64,000 nt of DNA. Origin: Paenibacillus sp. ACRRY (GTDB taxonomy: Bacteria > Bacillota > Bacilli > Paenibacillales > Paenibacillaceae). The DNA lies in assembly GCF_022346995.1 (NCBI RefSeq), contig NZ_JAKRNM010000003.1, positions 496,001-560,000 on the forward strand, in the 5' to 3' direction. Numbering within the stretch: position 1 is the first letter of the stretch; each line of letters begins with the position of its first letter. Below the pieces are notes generated by a model, which made no database searches, was not told the DNA's origin, and saw nothing but the letters and a program-made list of their open reading frames with translations. Positions 36,279 to 46,026 of this stretch are shown here, piece by piece. A program made the position numbers and the translations under genes.

Positions 36279-37185
36279 TACTCTCTTGCGCCATTTGCGG
36301 GAGGGATTCAAAAACGTATTCCGCAACGGCTGGATGTCTGTGGCATCCATTATGTCGATCATCGTGTCACTGCTCATTCTGGGGGTATTCATGCTGCTCG
36401 TGCTGAATGTGAATTCCATGGCTAACCAGGTGGACAGCCAGGTGGAGATCAGTACGTTTCTGGAGCTGAACGTGGATGAGAGCCTGCGCAATACGCTCGA
36501 GCAGGAGATTAGTGCAATGCCGGAAGTAAGCGAGATTCGCTTTGTTTCCAAGGAAGAGGGACTCAAGGAGTTCCGTGAACGTCTTGGTGACAGTGCGAAT
36601 AACGTACTGGACGGTTTCGATGTGGATAATAATCCGCTGCCGGAGACCATTGAAGTTGAGGTCATTGAACCGGAAACCGTCACTTTTGTGGCGCAAAAAA
36701 TTGAAGCCCTGAACGAAAAGCACCCGGAGAAGCCGATCATGAAAGTGAACTACGGCAAGGAAACGGTGGAAGTGCTGTTCAAATTTACACGCCTTGTGCG
36801 GAATATCGGATTTATTTTTGTCGGAGGACTGGCTCTAATGTCCATGTTCCTGATCTCGAATACGATTCGCGTAACGATTCTTGCCCGTCGCCGGGAGATC
36901 GGCATCATGAAGCTCGTCGGTGCAACGAACACATTCATTCGCTGGCCTTTCTTTATTGAAGGAGCACTTATTGGATTTATCGGTTCAGTGATTACGGTAG
37001 CAGTACTGTTCTTCGGTTACAGCCGTCTGCTGGCTACCATTGGCCAGGATGTATTCATGCAGATGCTTAACCTGATCCCGCTCAGCGACATTTGGTTGCT
37101 GTTTGGAACCCTTTTGATCGGACTCGGTATGCTGGTAGGTATTTTGGGAAGTACACTGTCCATTCGCAAGTCACTTAAGGTTTAA
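36268..37185 (+). CDS. ftsX: Cell division permease FtsX
   Basis: Membrane partner of FtsE, 305 aa. One N-terminal helix (ASIMSIIVSLLILGVFMLLV) precedes a large extracytoplasmic domain (about 50-175). Three C-terminal helices follow, with the MacB-like ILARRREIGIMKLVGATNTF loop. The start lies within the ftsE end, with AGAGGGG upstream. The extracytoplasmic loop should signal to a wall hydrolase, and the next gene encodes a fitting candidate. Confidence 0.96.
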   Translation: MNFSTLLRHLREGFKNVFRNGWMSVASIMSIIVSLLILGVFMLLVLNVNSMANQVDSQVEISTFLELNVDESLRNTLEQEISAMPEVSEIRFVSKEEGLKEFRERLGDSANNVLDGFDVDNNPLPETIEVEVIEPETVTFVAQKIEALNEKHPEKPIMKVNYGKETVEVLFKFTRLVRNIGFIFVGGLALMSMFLISNTIRVTILARRREIGIMKLVGATNTFIRWPFFIEGALIGFIGSVITVAVLFFGYSRLLATIGQDVFMQMLNLIPLSDIWLLFGTLLIGLGMLVGILGSTLSIRKSLKV

Positions 37186-37293
37186 TGTTTTATTACTGAA
37201 ATTGCAGAAATTGTCGAAAAAGAATGACAAAGCAGGTTCACAATTGGACGCTGTTTGACGATATGTAGGGAAGACGCACTCTTAATTAGATGG

Positions 37294-37342
37294 AAGAAAG
37301 CATAAGAACATGATGTTCACCACCTGTGTAGGTTGCTTTCTT
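37294..37342 (+). terminator. Stem-loop between ftsX and the M23 gene
   Basis: AAGAAAGCA (37294-37302) pairs with TGCTTTCTT (37334-37342) around a 31-nt loop. It may be a weak terminator or attenuator; no long T run follows. Confidence 0.5.
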
Positions 37343-37371
37343 GTGAATTCATAGGATGGGGGATCACCATT

Positions 37372-38649
37372 TTGAAAAAAACAGCTTCGCTGCTGGCCTT
37401 TACGTTATTGGCCGGATTGACGCTTCAACCTTCGGACGGATATGCCAAGAGTAGCATTAGCGACATCGATCAACAGATTAGCCAGCTGGAGAGCAAGGCG
37501 GCTGCGGCCAAACAGGAACAGAAAAAGGCTGCTTCCAACAAGAAGGAAGCCCAGCATTACAAGAACAAAACCAACGCCTATCTGAAGGTTGTCATGGAGC
37601 AGATCAATGTTGTCAGTGATGAACTGGCGAACGTTTCCCTGGAAATTGAGAACACGGAAGAAGATCTTCGCACGACGAAAAAAGATCTCCAGGCTGCAGA
37701 GGAGCGCATTGTCGCAAGGGAGAAACTGCTGGAATCGCGTGTACGTCTGATGTATACCGATGGAGCCGTATCCTATCTGGATGTGTTGCTGTCTTCAACA
37801 AGCTTCTCGGATTTTCTGACACGTGCAGATTCGCTGAAAACCATTGTGGATCAGGATCAGCATCTGTTGGATGAGCACAAAAAGGACAAGCAGCTCGTTG
37901 TCGACAAAAAGGCTGAACTGGACAAGCAGTATGCGGAAGCCAAAAGCCTATATGCACAAAAGAAACAACGCAAAGCCCAGTTAAATGAAAAGGAACAGGA
38001 GAAGCAGGTGCTTCTGGCTTCCTATGATGCTAAAATTGAAGAGTCGGAAGAGCTGACGCAGGAGCAGGAAGATGTGTTGATTCAGATCGCCAGCAAGCGT
38101 TCAGCATTGCTTCAGGAAAAAAACAAACTTCGTGAGCAGCAGGCAGCCGCCGCTGCCAAAGCAAAAGCAGCCGCAGCAGCTCGGGCTGCAGCAGCAGCGA
38201 AGGCGCCAACGAAAGTCAGCACAGGCAGCAGTGAACCCGTGTATACAGCGGGCAATGGTATCTTCTCCAAACCGGTATCCGGCGGACGCATTTCCTCGCC
38301 ATTCGGTCGTCGTACACACCCTATTACGGGTGAAGTAGGCAAGATGCACAATGGTACCGATTTTGCTGTACCTGTGGGAACCTCAGTTCACGCGGCATCA
38401 GGCGGTATCGTTATCATGGCAGAGTGGTACAGTGGTTACGGTTATACCGTTATCGTAGACCATGGTGGCGGACTCTGGACATTGTATGGTCACCTGCGTG
38501 AAGGCGGATTTAAGGTAAGCAAGGGAGATACAGTGAGCAAAGGCGACCTTATTGCCGAGTCGGGCAACACGGGTAATTCAACCGGACCTCACTTGCACTT
38601 CGAAGTTCGTGAAAATGGTACGCCAGTGAATCCAATGAATTACCTGTAA
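37372..38649 (+). CDS. EnvC-like coiled-coil M23 endopeptidase
   Basis: Secreted wall enzyme, 425 aa. A signal peptide (KKTASLLAFTLLAGLTLQPS) precedes a long coiled coil (about 25-265, rich in K, E, Q and A). An Ala/Lys-rich hinge leads to a C-terminal LytM/M23 domain (about 300-425). The zinc ligands HNGTDF and HLHFEV are both present, so it should be active rather than a degenerate activator. The start is probably TTG 37372 after GGGGGA. Placement after ftsEX suggests regulation by FtsX, as EnvC is in E. coli. B. subtilis uses CwlO, a different hydrolase, for this role. Confidence 0.9.
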   Translation: MKKTASLLAFTLLAGLTLQPSDGYAKSSISDIDQQISQLESKAAAAKQEQKKAASNKKEAQHYKNKTNAYLKVVMEQINVVSDELANVSLEIENTEEDLRTTKKDLQAAEERIVAREKLLESRVRLMYTDGAVSYLDVLLSSTSFSDFLTRADSLKTIVDQDQHLLDEHKKDKQLVVDKKAELDKQYAEAKSLYAQKKQRKAQLNEKEQEKQVLLASYDAKIEESEELTQEQEDVLIQIASKRSALLQEKNKLREQQAAAAAKAKAAAAARAAAAAKAPTKVSTGSSEPVYTAGNGIFSKPVSGGRISSPFGRRTHPITGEVGKMHNGTDFAVPVGTSVHAASGGIVIMAEWYSGYGYTVIVDHGGGLWTLYGHLREGGFKVSKGDTVSKGDLIAESGNTGNSTGPHLHFEVRENGTPVNPMNYL

Positions 38650-38782
38650 TGGATTGCTTGTGAAGGAATGGAAAAGACATATTCCGTACAAGCTAGACAT
38701 ATACTAAGCTGGCATGTTCAGGGAATAGATTCGGGCATATGGAATCTGACACGCTTCAAAACTAAAGGCGGTGAGCAAACGG

Positions 38783-40234
38783 ATGATGAAGAAAAGATCG
38801 GCGCTGCTGCTTGCCATTGTGGCCCTCCTTGGAGGGAGCCTGCTTACGCTGGTACTGATGAGTTATCCCGGTGTGGCCAATCAGACCACTTCGGGTGAAG
38901 GCCTGCTGGCCAGTGTAACCGGCAATACGCAGCAGAAGAACGATTTGAAGAAGATTGAAACCGCAATGGATTTGATCTCAAGCAACTATTATAAAGATGT
39001 CGATAAGACCAAGCTGATCGATGGTGCGATCAACGGCATGATGGAATCCCTTGGCGATCCATACTCCAACTACATGGGACAGGAAACGGCTGCCCAGTTT
39101 GAGGAATCCATTGAAGGATCCTTTACCGGGATCGGGGCCGAGGTATCCTCGCAGGATGGAAACGTCGTTGTCGTTTCCCCGATCAAAGGATCACCTGCCG
39201 AGAAAGCGGGTATTCGGGCGAAAGACATGATCATGTCTGTGAATGGCGAATCTCTGCAAGGCCTTGAATTAAACAAGGCTGTTAACAAAATCAGAGGTCC
39301 AAAGGGCAGTGAAGCCAAGGTGCAAGTGAAGCGCGCCGGTTCTACAGAATTGATTGAATTTACCATTGTGCGTGATGATATTGATCTGGAGACTGTGTAC
39401 GCCCACATGGAGGATAACGGTGTAGGTGTCATTACCATCACCCAATTCTCGCTGAATACCGGAGAACGCTTCAAAGAAGAGCTGGCCAATCTGGAGAAAC
39501 AGAACATGAAGGGTCTGGTCATTGACGTTCGTAATGATCCGGGCGGCGTACTGCAAGTCGTTATCGACATTGCCGAGCAGTTTGTTCCAAAAGGCAAAGT
39601 GATCGTGCAGGTCGAGGACAAAAACGGCAAACGTGAGCAAAGCAAATCGAATGGTTCCAGCAAGTCGTACCCGATTACGGTACTGATGAACAAAGGAAGT
39701 GCAAGTGCGTCGGAAATTTTGGCCGGTGCATTGCAGCAGTCTGCAGGCGCAACGCTGGTTGGCGAAAACTCCTTTGGTAAAGGCACGGTACAGACGAGCT
39801 ATGACAAGCAAATGGGTGATGGCAGCCTGCTGAAAATCACCATTGCGAAATGGCTGACTCCGAATGGAGACTGGATTCATGAAAAAGGCATCAAACCGGA
39901 TATAGCGGTGAACCAGCCGGATTACTTCTCGGTGGCACCGATTAACAAAGAGAAATTACCTTTGAAATATGACAGCAATAGCACGGATGTGAAAAGTGCG
40001 CAGACGATGCTGAGAGGGCTCGACTTCAAGCCGGATCGTGTAGATGGATACTATGACCAGAAGACGCAAGAAGCGGTCAAAGCATTCCAGAAGCAGAAAG
40101 GCATTGAGGTTACCGGCGAGATCGACGAGAAAACCGCTGAATCACTGGAAGCGGCTCTGATTGAACGTATTGCCAATCCTCAATATGATGCACAGCTGAA
40201 GCGCGCGATCGAAAATGTCTCAAAGGATATTTAG
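38783..40234 (+). CDS. ctpB: Carboxy-terminal processing protease (S41, CtpB-like)
   Basis: Membrane-anchored serine protease, 483 aa. It has a single N-terminal helix (ALLLAIVALLGGSLLTLVLM), a helical part, a PDZ domain (about 95-175), the S41 core with Ser in KGSASASEILAGALQ and Lys in SFGKGTVQTSY, and a C-terminal peptidoglycan-binding domain (SAQTMLRGLDFKPDRVDGYY). CtpB cleaves SpoIVFA during sporulation in B. subtilis, and the gene lies next to ftsEX and minJ there. ATG 38783 follows GGTGAG at 8 nt; a GTG at 38771 is too near the AAAGG. Confidence 0.93.
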   Translation: MMKKRSALLLAIVALLGGSLLTLVLMSYPGVANQTTSGEGLLASVTGNTQQKNDLKKIETAMDLISSNYYKDVDKTKLIDGAINGMMESLGDPYSNYMGQETAAQFEESIEGSFTGIGAEVSSQDGNVVVVSPIKGSPAEKAGIRAKDMIMSVNGESLQGLELNKAVNKIRGPKGSEAKVQVKRAGSTELIEFTIVRDDIDLETVYAHMEDNGVGVITITQFSLNTGERFKEELANLEKQNMKGLVIDVRNDPGGVLQVVIDIAEQFVPKGKVIVQVEDKNGKREQSKSNGSSKSYPITVLMNKGSASASEILAGALQQSAGATLVGENSFGKGTVQTSYDKQMGDGSLLKITIAKWLTPNGDWIHEKGIKPDIAVNQPDYFSVAPINKEKLPLKYDSNSTDVKSAQTMLRGLDFKPDRVDGYYDQKTQEAVKAFQKQKGIEVTGEIDEKTAESLEAALIERIANPQYDAQLKRAIENVSKDI

Positions 40235-40255
40235 ACCGTCGTGTCGAAGCCATTA

Positions 40256-40284
40256 AGAAGGCTGATTATCAGCCTTCTTTTTTT
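40256..40284 (+). terminator. Intrinsic terminator of ctpB
   Basis: AGAAGGCTGAT (40256-40266) pairs with ATCAGCCTTCT (40268-40278), then Ts. The loop is very tight. Confidence 0.9.
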
Positions 40285-40319
40285 CTGAACCGGCTGAAAG
40301 AGAGGGGTGACGGGCCATC

Positions 40320-41645
40320 ATGGAATGGGCTTGGCCGTGGTTAACGACATTAGGGGAAGCATTGCTGCAGTTGTTTACTCAGCCGTTTTATTATATTGCG
40401 GTCATTTTGATTGCACTGATCTATCATCGTCAATTACTACAGGAACGTAGGTTGTTTCATGTTCGTCTGCAAAGCTCCATCACCCAGACGATCCGTGCCT
40501 TACTCGGAGGTATCGTCATTGGTGTCATCGTCTCGGTGATATCCATCTTCCTAGGGGCGCACCTTACACTTGCCAGTGTCATTTGCATATGGGCCGCAAC
40601 GTTAATTCTGGCGTTGTTCCGTATTCGCTATCTGTGCTTCGCCTACGCGGCAGGGCTGCTTGGTGTAGTGCAGTTTGGGTTGAACCTGGCCTCTGGCTGG
40701 CAGCCGGAGGGGTGGCTTGGCAGTGTCACGGAGGCATTGCGTGCGCTGGACATGCCTGCTTTACTGATACTGGCTGCCTTACTTCATCTAGGTGAAGCAA
40801 TGCTGATTCGCTTGCAAGGGGTAACCATGGCTTCACCATTGCTCTTTGAAGGTAAGCGCGGCAAGCTGGTCGGAGGATACCAGCTGCAGCATTTCTGGCC
40901 GATCCCGATGTTGATTATGGTACCCGTAACGGGGGGCGGAGCAGAACTCGCTTGGAGTCCTCTCTTGAATGCAGGAGGCGGTTATATGCTGATGGCACTT
41001 CCGATCCTGCTTGGATTCGGCGAAGTTACGCAGAGTATGCTTCCAGGGCAGAAAGTACAGATTTCCGCCAAGCGGCTCTTGCTCTACGGGACAGGCCTGC
41101 TTGTGCTCAGCCTTTTGGCGGCATGGTGGTCCCCACTTATGGTAGTTGCTGCTCTGGCAGCATTTATTGGCCATGAATTTCTGGTGTGGTACAGTGGGTT
41201 CGAGGAACAGCATCGCAGTCCGGTGTATGTTCATCCGGTCCACGGCTTGAAGGTGCTTGGCATTATTCCAGATAGCCCTGCTGCAGAGCTGGGCATCGAA
41301 GCAGGAGAGACGCTGTATAAGGTGAACGGTGTGATGGTAGATTCACCGAAAGAACTGCATCGTGCACTGCGGATGAATCCTGCCTTTTGCAAACTGGAAG
41401 TTCGTAACCATCAGGGGGAGAGCAAATTTATGCAGCGGGCCATCTATGAAGGTGAACATCATCAGCTAGGTGTGCTTATGGCTCCGGACAACCATGAAGC
41501 TTGGGCAGTGCAGCTGCGTCCGCTGACATTGTTCCATATCATCACACTCAAATTATTTGCCCGTCGCAAAAATAATCATAATGATGCTGCTCCGCTGGCT
41601 CTGCCGGCTCCGGGCGTAAATGAACAAGGATCAGTAGAAATGTAA
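40320..41645 (+). CDS. minJ: MinJ-like topological determinant with PDZ domain
   Basis: 441-residue protein with about seven or eight membrane helices and a C-terminal PDZ domain (VHGLKVLGIIPDSPAAELGI, then GETLYKVNGVMVDSPKEL). B. subtilis MinJ has this architecture and lies downstream of ctpB. It links DivIVA to MinD and so blocks polar division. AGAGGGGTGA precedes the ATG. The call rests on architecture plus gene order, not on a diagnostic motif. Confidence 0.78.
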   Translation: MEWAWPWLTTLGEALLQLFTQPFYYIAVILIALIYHRQLLQERRLFHVRLQSSITQTIRALLGGIVIGVIVSVISIFLGAHLTLASVICIWAATLILALFRIRYLCFAYAAGLLGVVQFGLNLASGWQPEGWLGSVTEALRALDMPALLILAALLHLGEAMLIRLQGVTMASPLLFEGKRGKLVGGYQLQHFWPIPMLIMVPVTGGGAELAWSPLLNAGGGYMLMALPILLGFGEVTQSMLPGQKVQISAKRLLLYGTGLLVLSLLAAWWSPLMVVAALAAFIGHEFLVWYSGFEEQHRSPVYVHPVHGLKVLGIIPDSPAAELGIEAGETLYKVNGVMVDSPKELHRALRMNPAFCKLEVRNHQGESKFMQRAIYEGEHHQLGVLMAPDNHEAWAVQLRPLTLFHIITLKLFARRKNNHNDAAPLALPAPGVNEQGSVEM

Positions 41646-41650
41646 ACAAT

Positions 41651-41692
41651 AAAGGGTACTTCACCGCATGGAAAGCGAGGGAGTACCCTTTG
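41651..41692. terminator. Bidirectional terminator minJ / response regulator
   Basis: AAAGGGTACT (41651-41660) pairs with AGTACCCTTT (41682-41691) between two convergent genes. Confidence 0.9.
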
Positions 41693-41704
41693 TGTTATTT
41701 AAAT

Positions 41705-42400
41705 CTAATTTTTCAACATAAAGATGGCGATCTGTGTCCGATCACGCAGGCTTAGTTTTCCGAGAATTTCGGTGACATAGTTTTTGACTGTACCTTCACT
41801 CAAGAATAGTTTAGCTGCAATTTCCTTGTTGGACAGCCCCTCCGATATCGCTTCTGCAACGGCCAGTTCCATTCGTGTCAGACCGTAAGTATCAAGAGGT
41901 GGATGTGGATGTGATTGGGGAGCCGCAGCCGGACGAAGCAGCCCCGCAAGCTTGCGAGCAATATCGGGGTGAATCAGCATATCACCGTTATGTACTGTTT
42001 TGATGCCTTGAATAATTCGATCGGGAGGTACATTTTTGAGCAAATAACCGCTAGCACCGTTCTGCAGAGCCTGGATAATGTATTCGTCGTCGTCAAATGT
42101 CGTCAGCATCAGTACACGCATGTCAGGAAAACGGGACTTGATGATTCGGGTGCCCTCCACGCCATTGCAGTCCGGCATGCGGATATCCATCAATACAACG
42201 TCCGCAGCCGTTCCTGACTCCAGCAGTTCAAGTGCCTCACGTCCATTGGAGGCCGTACCTGTGACGATAATGCCGGGATCAAGTCCGAGCAGGACCTTCA
42301 GGCTCTCGCGAATAAAAGAGTCATCATCCGTGAGAATCAGCCGAATGGGCTGGATTTGTTCAGCTTCCTTATGGTTACTTGGTTCCATTCGTTCAGACAT
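41705..42400 (-). CDS. NarL-type response regulator, LnrK-like
   Basis: 231 residues: receiver domain with the phospho-acceptor Asp in VVLMDIRMPD and the acidic pair DDD near the start. A LuxR-type helix-turn-helix follows (ELAVAEAISEGLSNKEIAAK, then LFLSEGTVKNYV). The start is uncertain: ATG 42400 is taken because the GTG at 42412 overlaps the ribosome binding site. It is transcribed after the kinase gene with about 20 nt between. Regulates, by context, the divergent ABC exporter. Confidence 0.92.
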   Translation of the reverse strand: MSERMEPSNHKEAEQIQPIRLILTDDDSFIRESLKVLLGLDPGIIVTGTASNGREALELLESGTAADVVLMDIRMPDCNGVEGTRIIKSRFPDMRVLMLTTFDDDEYIIQALQNGASGYLLKNVPPDRIIQGIKTVHNGDMLIHPDIARKLAGLLRPAAAPQSHPHPPLDTYGLTRMELAVAEAISEGLSNKEIAAKLFLSEGTVKNYVTEILGKLSLRDRTQIAIFMLKN

Positions 42401-42420
42401 GGGCACCGTCACTTCCTTTC

Positions 42421-43686
42421 TCAGATCAGATCAGCCTTCTTCATCATGGGCAAACGTGTAGTTACGGTATAAGGGTAAGCTTGCCGGATCTCAAGCCGGC
42501 CTCCAATGGATTCTGTGCGAAGTCGCATTCCTTCATGCCCCATTCCCGATGGGCCCGAATCTGCTGGTGTACTGCTTTTCAATTGTGCTCCCTCAGGCTG
42601 GGCTCTCGCAGACTGCTTCGCTTTGATTACTCCATCATTGCTGACGGACATGCAGACCTCACGTTCCCCAAACTCCACTTCCACCGTAATTGTGCTGGCG
42701 TTGCCATGTCTCAGGGCATTGGTTAGCGCTTCTTTGGCATTTTTATATAGTACGATCTGCATGCTCGGATACAGCTCACGGGATGAGCCGCGGACTTCAT
42801 AACTCGTTTTCACCCCCGTCTCCCTGCCTACCTCTTCCAGAAGAAGATCCAGTGCATAGGCTTCGGATACATACGAACTGGAACGCAGTTTGTGAAGGGT
42901 AGCACGCATGTCATCCATGCTTGCTGCCAATTGATCACGTATTTGTCTTACCATTTCCGTACCCTGTTCAGTATCCAGAGGAAGGGTTAACAGGGCAGCC
43001 TCGGACATCATTTTCGTACGAATGAGGCGGTGTCCGATATCATCATGAAGCTGCCTAGAAATCCGGGTCCGTTCTTCCTCCTGAGCCACTCCCTCAAGCT
43101 GCTTCGTGAACAGCAGCAGTTGTGCTCGAGCGTCTTGAAGCTCGTAATGTTTACTGCGAAGCTCGTCATATACCTGTTCCAGCTGTCCGCGACTGCTGGC
43201 CATTCTGGAACCCTGCCAGGAGAGTGCGGCGGTAAGAACAAGGATCAGGTTTCCCACCATTCTTCCTGCTGTCTCTTCCAGAAAGGGGAATTTTGGCTCG
43301 GTAGGAAGTGAGGCAAACCAAGGAAGCAGCTCTTGAGGCGGAGCGTAGTGCCAGTGTAACGCTATATTTGTGGCGACAAGCTGTGCCCCCAACATCAACC
43401 AGCGGGATGTCCCTTCAAGTCGATACATATACACATAGAGTATGGATAAGGACAAGAACAACATGAAGGGTCCGTATACAGCAATCAGCCAGCAGCTCCA
43501 GAGCATTTCAGCCAGGATGAGCAGCACATACCAAGCACGAGAACGGGCAAAGTCCTTGCAGACAGCGAGTCCCAGGGCAATGATGATATACAGCGTATAT
43601 AAATCTTCCTGGTCCAAAGGCAGCATCAAAAGGTACAGGACCGCAGGAACGAGAATTAAACCGTATTGCAGTATACGCATCGGCAT
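42421..43686 (-). CDS. HisKA_3-type sensor kinase, LnrJ-like
   Basis: 421-residue sensor histidine kinase. It has about five or six N-terminal membrane helices (about 5-175), a coiled coil, the phosphorylated His in RISRQLHDDIGHRL and a HATPase domain with N box (EALTNALRHGNA) and G box (GMGHEGMRLRTESIGG). Such short-loop membrane sensors of the NarL/DesK group often sense membrane-active compounds. With the RR gene and the divergent ABC-ATPase plus two permeases, it matches the B. subtilis LnrJK-LMN layout (linearmycin resistance). The ligand is not known here. Confidence 0.9.
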   Translation of the reverse strand: MPMRILQYGLILVPAVLYLLMLPLDQEDLYTLYIIIALGLAVCKDFARSRAWYVLLILAEMLWSCWLIAVYGPFMLFLSLSILYVYMYRLEGTSRWLMLGAQLVATNIALHWHYAPPQELLPWFASLPTEPKFPFLEETAGRMVGNLILVLTAALSWQGSRMASSRGQLEQVYDELRSKHYELQDARAQLLLFTKQLEGVAQEEERTRISRQLHDDIGHRLIRTKMMSEAALLTLPLDTEQGTEMVRQIRDQLAASMDDMRATLHKLRSSSYVSEAYALDLLLEEVGRETGVKTSYEVRGSSRELYPSMQIVLYKNAKEALTNALRHGNASTITVEVEFGEREVCMSVSNDGVIKAKQSARAQPEGAQLKSSTPADSGPSGMGHEGMRLRTESIGGRLEIRQAYPYTVTTRLPMMKKADLI

Positions 43687-43769
43687 AGGTAAGAAACATC
43701 CTTTTTAAAATAGAATGGGAAATTACGGGTAATGCACCCCTGATTATAGCACAGCATGCTTCATATGAA

Positions 43770-43791
43770 GGAGATGACTTAAGTCACCTCC
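43770..43791 (+). promoter_or_regulatory. Near-perfect palindrome, likely response-regulator operator
   Basis: GGAGATGACTT-AAGTCACCTCC: 22 bp, with 10 of 11 pairs matching. It lies 84 nt upstream of the kinase gene start and 103 nt before the ABC ATPase. A TACAAT -10 for the ABC gene is about 45 nt downstream of it. The spacing suits activation by the response regulator, though this is inference. Confidence 0.6.
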
Positions 43792-43893
43792 ATCTTATGA
43801 CCTTTCGTACCTTCGCGGGACCATGGGATTCGGTACAATACAAATATGAAATCTGGCGGCGGGATGCTGGAGTGGAAGAGGAGTGTATGAGCG

Positions 43894-44829
43894 ATGGCTA
43901 TTCTTGAAATGGAACATGTGGTAAAACGGTACGGCAGCAAACTTTCGGTCGATCACTTGAACCTGAGTGTGGAGCGGGGGGAGATATTCGGACTCTTAGG
44001 GCCGAACGGAGCTGGCAAAAGCACCACCATCAGTATGATTGCAGGACTGCTCAGCATGGATCAGGGCGAAATCCGGCTGAATGGCATTTCAGTCAAGGAG
44101 CGACCGCTTGAAGTCAAACGCAAGATTGGACTTGTGCCGCAGGATCTGGCGCTGTATGAAGCGATGACCGCTGCGGAGAATGTCACTTTTTTTGCCAGGC
44201 TGTACGGACTGCGCGGGAAACTGTTGAAGGAGAGGGTGCAGGAATCGCTCGAATTTGTCGGGCTGCAGGATAAAGCGAAGGATGCACCATCCACTTTCTC
44301 TGGCGGGATGAAACGCAGGCTGAACATCGCATGTGCCATTATGCACCGGCCAGATCTGATTATTATGGATGAGCCAACGGTAGGAATCGATCCTCAGTCG
44401 AGAAATCATATTTTGGAATCTGTGCGCACGCTTAACAAGATGGGATCAACCATTATCTATACAAGCCATTACATGGAGGAAGTCGCGGCAATCAGTAACC
44501 GGGTGGCGATCATGGATCAGGGGCACATCATTGCCTGTGGCACCGAAGCGGAATTGAGAGAGCGGGTAGCGTCCGAGGAGAAAATCGTGCTAAGCGCTTC
44601 GGGAATTGGCCCCGGTGCCGTTGAGGAACTGAGGCTTCATCCGCGTGTACGTGAAGTAGAAGTGGCAGGAGACACCCTGACCATTACGCTGCCTTCGGCT
44701 CAGCAGGATCTGCAGGATATCCTTTTCATCTGCAGCAAACACGAGATAGCCATTCAGTCGCTCCAGGTTGAAGAGCCCGATCTGGAGACATTGTTCCTCA
44801 ATCTGACCGGGCGAACGCTGCGGGATTAG
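43894..44829 (+). CDS. ABC exporter ATPase, LnrL-like
   Basis: 311 residues with Walker A (GPNGAGKST), signature FSGGMKRRL, Walker B (LIIMDEPTVGID) and a C-terminal extension of about 80 aa typical of DrrA-like drug exporters. AGGAGTG precedes the ATG. The gene is followed after 12 nt by the permease genes. The system resembles LnrLMN, which confers resistance to polyene-type linearmycins in B. subtilis. Confidence 0.92.
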   Translation: MAILEMEHVVKRYGSKLSVDHLNLSVERGEIFGLLGPNGAGKSTTISMIAGLLSMDQGEIRLNGISVKERPLEVKRKIGLVPQDLALYEAMTAAENVTFFARLYGLRGKLLKERVQESLEFVGLQDKAKDAPSTFSGGMKRRLNIACAIMHRPDLIIMDEPTVGIDPQSRNHILESVRTLNKMGSTIIYTSHYMEEVAAISNRVAIMDQGHIIACGTEAELRERVASEEKIVLSASGIGPGAVEELRLHPRVREVEVAGDTLTITLPSAQQDLQDILFICSKHEIAIQSLQVEEPDLETLFLNLTGRTLRD

Positions 44830-44841
44830 GAGGTGGCATGG

Positions 44842-46026
44842 ATGAACATTTGGCATATTTGCATGTTTGAAATAAGGCGGATCCTGAGAATCCGATCTGT
44901 CCTCTTGAACCTGTTTGTTCTACCGCTGCTGCTGATCTTTATTTTGGGAGCTGCGTTATCCAGTACGATGGACACGGGGAAGGACAACGTGCCTGGACAG
45001 GTACGCGTGGGAGTGATTCAGACTGGTTCGAATGCAGGTTCAATTACAGAAGCATTGAATGCATTTGTAGCGGCTCCGTCTGTAGCCGACATGATGAAAG
45101 TACAGCACTTTACGTCGGAGGAGGAAGCAGAGCGTGATCTCCGGCAAGGTGAACTCGATTTTGCAGTCTTGATCCCACCCGATCTGGAGGAACGGATGGC
45201 GAAGGGGGAAGAGGTGAAGCTGCAATGGATTCTCGGGAAAGACGGCACACTGAACATCGTAGGTGAGACGTTGTTTACCCGCTTCACGGATGAACTGAAC
45301 AGGCATATGGCAGCAGTTGAAGTGTTGGGACCGGAAGCAAGCATGGCCGTAGCATCCATGACTGACGAGGGCTCGGCCAATTTCTCTTATGTTAACGTCA
45401 GCAATCCTGGGACGGCAGGTACTTCATACAGTGCCTCTCAATATTATGCTGCATCCATGCTGGCCATGTTTATGTTATACGCAGGCATGACGACGAGCAG
45501 CAGCCTTTTTAGTGAGCGGGACAAGAAAACCTTAACCCGTCTGCAGGCCGCTCCCGTAGGTAATGGTGTCATTTTTGCAGGGAAAATTGCGGGCAACAGC
45601 CTCCTGGCTTTCATGCAAGCGCTGATTATTGTTCTGATGACCTATTGGTTATACGGCGTGAATTGGGGGACACATCCTTGGCTGATTGTTCTGATCTGCG
45701 TTCTGATCACCATATCTTCAATGATGATCGGTGTAATTGTGGCACTCGTGAGCAAAAGTGCAGCATCTGCAAGTGCGTTAATGCAGGGCATCATCATTGC
45801 CATGACGTTTATTAGCGGCGGCTTCACCCCGATTGCCATTGATTTTGTACAGCGGATTGGTGAATTTACGGTGAATCACTGGGCTCTGCAAAGTTTCCTG
45901 CGCATGATGCTGAACGCATCGATGAGCGAGATTATGCACAATATTCTTATGCTCGGTGTGGTGAGTGCCGTCTTACTTGCCATTGCAGCTGTGATCTACG
46001 GGAAGGTGGGATACCGCTATGAATAG
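44842..46026 (+). CDS. ABC-2 type permease 1, LnrM-like
   Basis: 394 residues, ABC-2 architecture: a first helix (VLLNLFVLPLLLIFILGAAL), a large extracytoplasmic loop (about 45-195), then five helices with ETLTRLQAAPVG-like text (KKTLTRLQAAPVGNGVIFAG) in the cytoplasmic coupling region. ATG 44842 follows AGGAGG. It overlaps the next permease gene by 8 nt, so the two should be made in equal amounts. Confidence 0.9.
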   Translation: MNIWHICMFEIRRILRIRSVLLNLFVLPLLLIFILGAALSSTMDTGKDNVPGQVRVGVIQTGSNAGSITEALNAFVAAPSVADMMKVQHFTSEEEAERDLRQGELDFAVLIPPDLEERMAKGEEVKLQWILGKDGTLNIVGETLFTRFTDELNRHMAAVEVLGPEASMAVASMTDEGSANFSYVNVSNPGTAGTSYSASQYYAASMLAMFMLYAGMTTSSSLFSERDKKTLTRLQAAPVGNGVIFAGKIAGNSLLAFMQALIIVLMTYWLYGVNWGTHPWLIVLICVLITISSMMIGVIVALVSKSAASASALMQGIIIAMTFISGGFTPIAIDFVQRIGEFTVNHWALQSFLRMMLNASMSEIMHNILMLGVVSAVLLAIAAVIYGKVGYRYE

